Assembly: GCF_932526225.1 (NCBI RefSeq)
Contig: NC_064041.1
Span: 3,112,699-3,176,698 of the forward strand
Direction: 5' to 3'
DNA: 64,000 nucleotides
DNA from: Nematostella vectensis
Lineage: Eukaryota > Cnidaria > Anthozoa > Actiniaria > Edwardsiidae
The notes beneath the pieces are model-generated. The model ran no database searches. It was not told the DNA's origin and was given only the letters and a program-made list of their open reading frames with translations. This document shows, piece by piece, positions 46,738 to 58,700 of the stretch; within the stretch, counting starts at the first letter, position 1; each line of letters begins with the position of its first letter. The translations under genes and the position numbers were made by a program.

Positions 46738-49700
46738 TTATTCGCCATGACTTTTGTGTTTTTTATCTTTACGTTTTACTGGGCAATTATTGTAAACTTC
46801 TGTGACAGCGCTCAGTGGATAAGCCTGAAATATAGACATCGATGCCACCTTTTCCACTGGCTGACCGATCATTTTTATCTCGCAGATAGTTTTTTTGTCA
46901 TTTGGACTCATCTCAGGCGCTGGACACTTGTCCATAATCTTCTGAATCGCATCCTGTGATTAAACAAATCATAAAAGTGAATTCAAAGGGGAGCATCCCA
47001 TCACATCATAGTATATTGACTTCTATCTTCCAATTCACTCAGATCACGTTTCACATGGCTACGAAGCAACAGTCCATAGTCATAACACCAGAATAAACTT
47101 CGGCTGGAACCTTTTATTTGAGAACATCAAGAATAAATTATGTAAAAAAGTCATTTGCAAGAACTGGAGTAAAAATCTAGTAAAGCTCTCTCATATTATA
47201 CCTAAATGCAACAAATTATTCCACGTAAAATTAGGCTCGTAGCACAGGGCCATAAAAGGGAGTGGGGCACTGGGGGCACGTGCCAATGTTCTCCCAATGA
47301 AATGACCAGTAGGGGCGTGGCTGTGCCCCCAATATTTTCATAATGTTTCTGTATCGTGCTCCTAATAATCGGAGGCCAGCTACGGCTATTTAGCACGCCA
47401 AAATACCACTCATCGTCTTCAATTCATCACCAGTGTTTTGGAGGAGAATACTTATGCTGACACATCCAAATTTGTTGTCAAATTAAGGAAAACTTAATAT
47501 CCAATTGTGTTCCTCTTGTTTCTTTTGTCATTATTCCTTAAGATTATAGTGCCTGAGGGGAAGAGAGGGATTTTGATTCGGGGCGCCTTAAGATTATAGT
47601 GCCCCCTTTTTTTCAGAGCCCCCTGATGATGGGTCGCTACCATCAAGGTATTTAATGAATCATATTTAAATACGCTTTGGCAATTTCACTTTTCAAATTA
47701 CCTTTATATTCTATATCTATATTTATATCAATATCTAAGTACTATCTAAACTGCTATTTGCTGGTATGTACTGTTATCAACCGTAGGGGACAACACACGA
47801 CATGTGATGGCACAAGACGCGACACGTGATGAAACGTGATACAACACATGCCACGTGATGGCACAACATAGCCAAGTGATGGCCCAACATAGCCAAGTGA
47901 TGGCTAGGCATGTTACGGCACGATACATGAGACAAAAAATGAAACCAGTTTACTCACCGGATCAACACCGTCTTCTGCAATCTGCTTCGCTATTTGGCCA
48001 TTGTTTTTCTTCAGGCAGACATTGCTTAAGTAATTCTTGTTGTTCAGCTTACAAATTTCATTTAAGTCTTTTGCCTTGGCCTTTGCTGCCCATAATTCCC
48101 TAACCTGACCCTGAAAAAAGAAAAACAGTTTGGAGGGCATTACAATAACTTCAATGTGTATACTTAACGTTAATCCTCATTTATATAATAGCATCAATTT
48201 ATATCTCAACACCTCTTATGGATGAGTAATAATTTTACGGGGGGAGGGCTGCTATGTTTGGGGGGAGAGTTGCCATCTTTTGAGCGCCGATTCGGGGAAG
48301 GGCCTCAATATTTTAAACAGGGTTTAGGGGATGGCCTTATTTTTTTTTAACAGGTGATCTGATCAATTTCCGAGCCTCCTAATAGTCTGGAATTTCAAAA
48401 GTTTCTGGGGAGAATCCCAGACCCCCTTAAAATAACATAATTCGATGGACCACTTGCCTAGACTTTCATGATTCCATTTGACTGGCGCTTCTATTTGTTT
48501 TATCTTTTGAATATTAGGTTTTTCGAATTTCCATTCATGTCACTCCCCCACTAACTTTTCAGATTGGTAGTATGAAAAAATTTACAAATAAGAATTCTGG
48601 TGGAAAGGAGCTCTAATGTTGCTATTTAGCTTTTAACAATAATGATTAACATTTCACTGGGGAGTATGCCCCCGAACCCTCTATATGAAATACTATATAT
48701 ACCCCTTGAAAATGGACTTGAAATCAACACTTCTCCTGACTTGATGATGCTTAAAGGCAAGCTTAGTCGCCCCCCTCCCCTCACACACATAAAATTTGAG
48801 GGTCTCCCCTCAGCATGTCCGGTTTTCTCAATATTTTCTCCTCGGAGGTAATACAATGTACCTGTGGCGTACGTAAAGAGTATCCCACGGCTAGACTATA
48901 ATTTTAATAAAGTAAACCTGATATTTTAGGGGGTCTCCTCTAATTATGTCCCGTTTTCTCATTATTCTGTACCTGAATACACAAGCTGTACCTAGGGACA
49001 ACCTGCACAGTGAGACATGCACTAACACACTACACACAAGCTGTACCTAGGGACCACCTGCACTGTGAGCCATGCACTAACACACTGCACCACACAAGCT
49101 GTACCTAGGGACCACCAGCCCAGTGAGCCATGCACTGACACACTACATCACACAAGCTGTACCTAGGGACCACCTGCACTGTGAGCCATGCACTGACACA
49201 CTACACACAAGCTGTACCTAGGGACCACCTGCACTGTGAGCCATGCACTAACACACTGCACCACACAAGCTGTACCTAGGGACCACCTGTACAGTGAGTC
49301 ATGCACCAACACACTGCACCACACAAGTTGTACCTAGGGACCACCTGCACAGTGGGCCATACACTAACACACTGCACCACACAAGCTGTACCTAGGGACC
49401 ACCTGCACAGTGAGCCATGCTCTAACACACTGCACCACACAAGCTGTACCTAGGTACCACCTGCACCCAGTGAGCCATGCACTAACAAACTGCACCATAC
49501 AAGCTGTACCTAGGGACCACCTGCACAGTGAGACATACACTAACACACTGCACCACACAAGCTGTACCAAGGGACCAAGTCAAAAGTGAGTCATGTTATA
49601 TTTTAAACAACTTTTTTTCAATTTACAAACCCGGTTGATGTATTCCCCGATGTTCTGGTTACACTTAGCTTCCTTCTCGCTTAATAAACCAGATGTGCCA

Positions 49701-52700
49701 AAATTCTTTTCAAGGAGCTCATCCAGGGACTTTACCCCATCCTGGCACCCGTCTAGCACATCATTGATTGCATTGTTCTGGAGATACAAAACAAGTGAAA
49801 AGTGGTCTTTCAAGTGTCTTTGTGTTGTGCGTTTTTCAGTTGAAATTAATAGTTACTCAGGCTAAGTTCAAACGTCGTATTATCCAAGAGCCGAATTCAA
49901 TTCAAATGCTTGCTAATTAATCAAGTCGATTGTTTTATCTTCATTTGCACTACAACGTTTGAACTTAGCCTAAGACACATCGGATATTTGGAGTTCGCTC
50001 TTTATCAAAATTAATATTGCGAACTCAAAATTTCTACTGTTTTACCGTATACAAAAGATGAATTGATGTGGGTAGTTTGTAAGAAAACAAACCTTTGATA
50101 TGTAACAGGTCAATGAGAACGGGACGTCGTTTAGAGGAACCAAAAGGTTGTCGTTGATGAGCTTGTACGTTTCTTGTTCCCCCAAATTTCTGGACGCCTC
50201 TGAGTTCTTAACTTCAGTCATAAACGTTTGGAGTTTTCCTGCTACGGAAACCTAAAACAAAAAAATATATATATTTCAATTAACATATATGTATTTCCGA
50301 TCTGGAAATCATCATCATCATTGTCATCATCGTCGTCATCATCATCATATTGTCATTGTTAAACAATAATGTGTAATGTGCTGTCTGCGTAAAATTCTGT
50401 GTACTCTAGATTTGGGAAATTTATCACCCTCTTTGCAACTGAAAAGCTGAATTAACAGAGCGTCGGTACAAAGTGATCAGGTTGAAGAGAAAGGAGGACT
50501 TCTCAAGAAGCCGTTTTGAATTATTCCCGATCACTGAACATGACTTTGATCAAAATTTCTTTTATTTTTGTGGAGGGAATAATAAGAGCCAGGCAAAAAG
50601 CCCTTGGAGCAAAGGCGAGTACCGGCCTACTCTACTGAGGCGAGTACCGACTACTCTACTCAGGCGAGTACCGGCCCACTCTACTCAGGCTAGTACCGGC
50701 CTACTATACTCAGGCTAGTACCGGCCTACTATACTCAGGTGAGTACCGGCCCACTCTACTCAGGCGAGTACCGACTACTCTACTCAGGCGAGTACCGGCC
50801 CACTCTACTCAGGCAAGTACCGACTACTCTACTCAGGCGAGTATCGGCCTACTCTACTGAGGCGAGTACCGACTACTCTACTCAGGCGAGTACAGGCCTA
50901 CTCTACTCAGGCGAGTACCGGCCCACTCTACTCAGGCGAGTACCTGCCTACTCTACTGAGGCGAGTACCGGTCTACTCTACTGAGGCGAGTACCGACTAC
51001 TCTACTGAGGCGAGTACCGACCACTCTACTCAGGCGAGTACCGGCCCACTCTACTCAGGCGAGTACCGGCCTACTCTACTTAGGCGAGTACCGGCCTACT
51101 CTACTCAGGCGAGTACCGGCCTACTACTCTACTCAGGCGAGTACCGGCCTACTCTACTCAGGCGAATACCGGCCTACTACTCTACTCAGGCGAGTACCGG
51201 CCTATTCTACTAAGGCGAGTACCGGCCCACTCTACTCAAGCGAGTACCGGCCTACTCTACTGAGGCGAGTACCGACTACTCTACTGAGGCGAGTACCGGC
51301 CAACTCTACTCAGGCGAGTACCGGCCCACTCTACTCAGGCGAGTACCGGCCTACTCTACTGAGGCGAGTACCGACTACTCTACTGAGGCGAGTACCGACC
51401 ACTCTACTCAGGCGAGTACCGGCCCACTCTACTCAGGCGAGTACCGGCCCACTCTACTCAGGCGAGTACCGGCCTACTCTACTGAGGCAAGTACCGGTCT
51501 ACTCTACTGAGGCGAGTACCGACTACTCTACTGAGGCGAGTACCGACCACTCTACTCAGGCGAGTACCGGCCCACTCTACTCAGGCGAGTACCGGCCTAC
51601 TCTACTTAGGCGAGTACCGGCCTACTCTACTCAGGCGAGTACCGGCCTACTACTCTACTCAGGCGAGTACCGGCCTACTCTACTCAGGCGAATACCGGCC
51701 TACTACTCTACTCAGGCAAGTACCGGCCTATTCTACTAAGGCGAGTACCGGCCCACTCTACTCAGGCGAGTACCGGCCTACTCTACTGAGGCGAGTACCG
51801 ACTACTCTACTGAGGCGAGTACCGGCCAACTCTACTCAGGCGAGTACCGGCCCACTCTACTCAGGCGAGTACCGGCCTACTCTACTGAGGCGAGTACCGG
51901 CCTACTCTACTGAGGCGAGTACCGACTACTCTACTGAGGCGAGTACCGACCACTCTACTCAGGCGAGTACCGGCCCACTCTACTCAGGCGAGTACCGGCC
52001 TACTCTACTCACGCGAGTACCGGCCTACTACTCTACTCAGGCGAGTACCGGCCTACTACTCTACTCAGGCGAGTACCGGCCTACTCTACTCAGGCGAGTA
52101 CCGACTACTCTACTCAGGCGAGTACCGACTACTCTACTCAGGCGAGTACCGGCCCACTCTACTCAGGCGAGTACCGGCCTACTCTACTCAGGCGAGTACC
52201 GGCCTACTACTCTACTCAGGCGAGCACCGGCCTACTACTCTACTCAGGCGAGTACCGGCCTACTCTACTCAGGCGAGTACCGACTACTCTACTCAGGCGA
52301 GTACCGACTACTCTACTCAGGCGAGTACAGGCCCACTCTACTCAGGCGAGTACCGGCCCACTCTACTCAGGCGAGTACCGGCCTACTCTACTCAGGCGGG
52401 TACCGGCCTACTACTCTACTCAGGCGAGTACCGGCCTACTACTCTACTCAGGCGAGTACCGGCCTACTCTACTCAGGCGAGTACCGACTACTCTACTCAG
52501 GCGAGTACCGACTACTCTACTCAGGCAAGTACCCGCCCACTCTACTCAGGCGAGTACCGGCCCACTCTACTCAGGCGAGTACCGGCCTACTCTACTGAGG
52601 CGAGTACCGGCCTACTCTACTGAGGCGAGTACCGACTACTCTACTGAGGCGAGTACCGACCACTCTACTCAGGCGAGTACCAGCCCACTCTACTCAGGCG

Positions 52701-55700
52701 AGTACCGGCCTACTCTACTCAGGCGAGTACCGGCCTACTCTACTCAGGCGAGTACCGGCCTACTACTCTACTCAGGCGAGTACCGGCCTACCCTACTCAG
52801 GCGAATACCGGCCTACTACTCTACTCAGGCGAGTACCGGCCTACTCTACTAAGGCGAGTACCGGCACACTCTACTCAGGCGAGTACCGGCCTACTCTACT
52901 GAGGCGAGTACCGGTCCACTCTACTCAGGCGAATAACGGCCTGCTCTACTCAGGCGAGTACCAACCCACTCTACTCAGGCGAGTACCGGCCTACTCTACT
53001 CAGGTGAGTACCGGCCTACTCTACTCAGGCAAGTACTGGCCTACTCTACTCAGGCGAGTACTGGCCTACTCTACTCAGGTGAGTACCGGCCTACTCTACT
53101 CAGGCGAGTACTGGCCTACTCTACTCAGGCGAGTACCGGCCCACTCTACTCAGGTGAGTACCGGCCCACTCTACTCAGGCGAGTACCGGCCCACTCTACT
53201 CAGGCGAGTACCGGCCCACTCTACTCAGGAGAATAACGGCCTGCTCTACTCAGGCGAGTACCGGCCTACTCTACTCAGGCGAATACCGGCCTACTTCTCT
53301 ACTCAGGCGAGTACCGGCCTACTCTACTCAGGCGAATACCGGCCTACTCTACTCAGGCGAATACAGGCCTACTCTACTCAGGCGAGTACCGGCCTACTCT
53401 ACTCAGGCGAGTACCGGCCTACTCTACTCAGGCGAGTACCGGCCTACTCTACTCAGGCGAGTACCGGCCCACTCTTCTCAGGCGAGTTCCGGCCCACTCT
53501 ACTCAGGCGAGTACCGGCCCACTCTACTCAGGCGAGTACCGGCCCACTCTACTCAGGCGAGTACCGGCCCACTCTACTCAGGCGAGTACCGGCCCACTCT
53601 ACTCAGGCGAGTACCGGCCTACTCTACTCAGGCGAGTACTGGCCCACTCTACTCAGGCGAGTACTGGCCTACTCTACTCAGGCGAGTACCGGCCCACTCT
53701 ACTCAGGCGAGTACTGGCCTACTCTACTCAAGCGAGTACCGGCCTACTCTACTCAAGCAAATACCGGCGTTCTCTACTCAAGCAAGTACCGGCCCACTCT
53801 ACTCAGGCGAGTACCGGCCCACTCTACTCAGGCGAGTACCGGCCTACTCTACTCAGGCGAGTACCGGCCTACTCTACTCAAGCAAATACCGGCGTTCTCT
53901 ACTCAGGCAAGTACCGGCCTACTCTACTCAGGCGAGTACCATTCAACAATTCTATGACATTGTTAGTAACTGTAAGTTTCTTACGATTTAGAAATCGTTC
54001 AACTTTGTTCTGAATACACCGGGTATTCCGGGTTTGACGGGTATAGCGGGAACTGATCGAATTTATTACTCTTGTGTTAGTTTGTAAGTAGAATCATAGC
54101 GGGTGTTGTTTCACGCATGTTGTTGTGAGAAATGCATACTTTTGTTTTATTTCTACTGAGTTACGTAATCATCTTTGTGTTCCCTATTGAAAATGAACAA
54201 ACAACCGTCTTACAATGGCATTACTGAAACTACCCAATGATTACGCAATGTGGCTACTCTATATAAAGAGACAGAAAAAGGCAAGAATCAGTTCATTCAC
54301 TATGAGTAAGCCGTGCTCTCAGCTCAACAGCAAGCTCATACGGGATGCGGCCAAATGCCACCTCGTCGGACCAATACAGAACCTCTGTTCTGTCATATCA
54401 TTTAAATGCATCTGGAGGGTAGATGAAATAGAAAACGCGTGGTCGTGGATTTGTTTAAAAAGAGAAGAATGCGATACAGCGCTGGCGAAACTTAAAGAAG
54501 TCTCATTTTTCTTCTCTGCCATAAGCACGTCTAAGCTGAAGCAAGCTAAAATGTCTGAAGAGGTAAGATTGTGAAAACTATATAAAGATATTTTTTCGCT
54601 ATTTACTTTCTTTAAATATACTTTTGGGTTTTTTTTTGCAGGCAGCAAACGAAGAGTCAGGGCGAGATGACGAGGAGACGGTCGTTGCATCTCAAGTTTC
54701 TACGCCGGGGAAGCAAATATATCCTGCGATTTCCTACTGGGTTGCATGCCAGATTACCTTTTTAGATGGAGACGAGGATAACTATTCTGGCAGTGACGCA
54801 GAGACGTTCAACAAGCTGAGTATCGCAACTGCCGGCCTTTCAGCATGCGAAAGCGACAGCTCAACATTTTACTAGAGAAGATGAAAGGAGAGAGGAGTTT
54901 GCACCAGCAACTAAACAAGGCCCGTAAATCTAAAATGCTGAAAAGCCGAAGTAAAGGCTGGTGGATCTGGGAGTTCCACACAACTTTCTGGAATTATTAC
55001 CGGAAGACCCCGAAGATGCAACGCCCGAGGAAATAATCGTGGAACTAGGCCGGATTAGAGAGGATCACCAGAAGTCTGAGGCTGAGAAAAGGAAAGTCAT
55101 GGCAAGAGCGGCATTCGAGAGCCATTGGGTGCGAGCGACTGAGACTGAGCTGCACCGATGTTCGTCGAGATTGCAATCAATCTCGGAGAACGAGGCGTTG
55201 AAAAGCGCTAAAGCGTTTGTGCAACTTGTTAGCGACAAGCTCAAAAGTCAGCATACCAACACTCGAACTCTGGCTTGCGAGACGGCGATTGGGGAAAGAC
55301 GGAAGGCGTGAATCAGCTGGGGGCTCCTCGACCAACGATGTGCGCATTTGTAGCTAAACTTATGGGATCCGCTACCAAGCTGCGACGATGAGGCAGACAG
55401 AGACCAAGATTCTTTGGTTCGAGACAGCGGATGTCCATCCCAGACACACACCCCTCCTCGCCAAGGCTCAAGTGACGATATGCCAGAGGTAAACATGTGT
55501 TTTTGTTACCTTTTTGCTGATCAAATTATTCGAGCCTTTCACGCTTTTTTAGATACCAAAGACCCCATCATGGAGCCCAAAACCAAACAGATGGGAATCA
55601 CCAGGGATAGAATTGATGGCATTCACTACACCGGCCAAGCGCCGTTCCCTCACCCAGACACCCAAGGGACGACGCAACCGACTCAAGTTTCGTAAACCGC

Positions 55701-58700
55701 AACCGACAGACAAAGGGCAAACAAGACTGAACGGTTTTCTCAGCCAAATTTAATCTTTTTAATATTCTGTAAACGTGATATTCTTCCTGATACTCTGTAT
55801 AACAAAGTCGCCATAAAGTGCCTTCATATACGCACAACGCTACGTAATGATACCAATTGTCAAGATTACTTAAGAGATTAAAGGTATTTTACCTACACAA
55901 ATACAATTAAGGGTATTCGTAATGCACACTTTGTAAGACGCTTGTTAGTCCGATCTTGTGGCGTGATACATTCAGTTTTACTAAATACAAAGAAACATGT
56001 CGAAACGCCAAAAAAAGAATGACTGTAAGTACATCATGTCCCACCTAGCCTTTCCTGTCCACTAAGTGGTTATCCATAGTGCCGTATTTTCTGTTTGCTC
56101 GATTGAGCAACGAGTTGGGGCTCCTCCCTTTTTGGAAATGGAAGTCGGGGTCTCTTAAGATCGAAGTCCACTGTCCGAACCCGTATCTTTTGAGACCAAC
56201 TTTAAGATACTTGTCCTCTTCGGGCGTAAATAGGAGCGATTTTCTGCGAGCCGGGCACAGTTCTGTCATCAAAAAAACGTCTTCGCGCTTCTGCTTTGCC
56301 GGTAGTTTTCGGGCTGAAGGCTTCATTCTCGCTGCTGGCGGTGTGGAGATTTCTTGAACTTCGTCCGTTGAAGATCACGACTTCGTGCAGTCGTCTTGAT
56401 CCTCTGAAGAGTTTGAAAGGTCGGAGAGCCTCGTTAGAACCTCTTTGTCCAGCTTGGTGCCACTGTCGCCGTGTAGTTTTTCGAGGCATTCGCGCGCCTT
56501 TGTGGCGACTTCGCGTGAACGCTGCTTGCGATAGTGCACTTTGGCGACGTTCGAGCTGTGCTTCTGATCTTCAGAGATGGCGCTTTGATCGGCACTTTTT
56601 AGCACTTTGCAGCTAGACGTCTCGACGATTTGTCGGTATCGTGTGGGGTGAACATACTTGCCAGTCGCTTCAAACACAAGTTTGCTCATCAGCTCACCGA
56701 GCTTGTTGTGCTGACCCCCGTTTCTCGTAACTAGGACGTACTCACACTTGGGTTGGAGTAGCGGGCGAATGTAGGTTATGTATCCCTCGAGCACACTCAT
56801 GTTTGTGTCGGTCAGAAGGAGCGAGTCGAAGCCGTACTTGCCCGCTGTTTTGAACATTTTCTGGTCGACAAAACCTCCGTTAGTCTTGGCAGTGCGCACC
56901 ATGTCCACAGTCAGATACTGATACGTCATTGGCCGCGAGCCCTTGACTTGGATAAACAGATAAACGGCGAGAAATTTAGTGGCAAACGACAGATCAAACG
57001 GAGACGCCCTGTCGGGCGTGTCCTTGCACGTTCTCAGCACGGCCTCGTAGCGGGGCAAGTAGCGAGACACCACACCAAGGAGCTCGTCCATGGTTGCCCA
57101 GTGCCCTTTGGCCTCTAGCACATCGATGTCTAAATCGCTAGTCCACTGTAGTCGCATCATTTTTGAGACGGTCTTACGCACCTTTTTCAAGTATGTGTCC
57201 GTCGTAGACAGCCCTCTAAGCACCGCTTCCGATACTCCGTTTACTTTCCTGTAGGTCACTAGTTCTGCAATGGCGTCCAGGTATCCGATTCGACCGGCAT
57301 GACCCAACTGCCACTCGCTCTGCATTGAATCGGCAAATTTGAAAAGTAGATTAGGCGAACACAAGCAAAAGTCCACAATATCTAATGTGAGATGATCTTC
57401 GTCCTCGCTGCAAAATTTCAGAAACTTCAAGCATTTGCTAACCAGTTGCTGCGCTTGTCGATCACTTTTGCAGCCCCCACCACTGCCCTTGAGCCACGCG
57501 GTAAATTGCTCAGCAAACGTGCAAGACATGTCAAACGATGGGACGCCATTACTTGAACGTCGTTGCCCCTTCTCCTTTTCCATTTGGCTTCGGGAAGCTT
57601 CGATGTCTGAGTCGCTGGGTTTCTCATCAAAGTAATAAAACCATGGGTGCTTTTTCTTGACGTGTTTTCTACACCCTCTTTGAGTTCCAAACCCATCGTT
57701 ATGGCAGTCTGGTACAGGGCAGTGAAACAGCCCGTCATTTTCGTCTTCTTCTAAGTGCATTCTTTTTGGTTTCTTCGCAGCATTTGGAAGAAGCGACCAG
57801 TTTATCACATTACCCTGCTTTACCATCTCTTGTCAGCAACGGTTAATGCGAGAATGAGAAACGTATGCGGCGTACCGCATGTTTAATGCTATCAAATAAG
57901 TGAAAAGAGCCAATCAATCACTGCCACGCGACAGCCTCGAAATAGTGGCAGCAGTCTATTGGTTGGGCACGATGAACCAAAATGGCATGCCCAAGCAAGC
58001 CTCGGCATGCCCTTGCTTTTGCACAGCTTGTGCGAGTCTAGGCATCGCTTTGAAAGATCATATCTTTTGAGATTGAGAAACAAAACCATAGATGCGGAAC
58101 TTTTGTTCATGTTTTCGAAAAAGGGAACACCCCACTTCGGTCCATTGTGGCCCTTTTGTTGTTCCTTTTCGCAAAGAAACGGCACCATTTAGGCCAAATC
58201 GGTCCCACTGTTCCGATACTTTTAACCACTTAGGAACAGGCGTTCCCTTTTAAGTCTATTAACCGTAGCAAACAGGAACTTTTGTTCTTTTTGAGTGGTG
58301 GTCCTCAATTGGGAACGCGTCAAAAAAGGAACTGTTGTTCCTAATTGCATCAATTAGGACCAACAGTTCCTTTGTGGACTTCGAAAAGGGAACATTTTGT
58401 TCTTCATTGTACAAACAAGTCCTTTTGTTCCGAAGCGTGCCATCAGCGTTCCGATTCTTCACCTCTAAACAGAACAACCGTTCCGTTAAGTGATAATTTA
58501 TTCAGTTCCTTTCGCGGATATAGGAACACAACAAAAAACACGCGGAACTGTTTTCGAATTTTAAAACGTCTCGTGTGTAGCTCAATCAAAATAAACCTCA
58601 AACGCGAATATAGCAAGCCCTCATAAACTACCTCAAGCAGTATCACGGTAACTTTGGCGTTCTATCGTTGCGCATACCGAAATTAAATGCAGAATAATCA

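Noticed and set aside
53004-53957. 317-codon repeat protein in the 25-bp array
   Set aside because: The 25-residue period follows from reading a 25-bp unit; it ends as soon as a 24- or 28-bp unit occurs.
56296-56616. + strand frame opposite the recombinase
   Set aside because: It is the antisense shadow of the recombinase 3' end.
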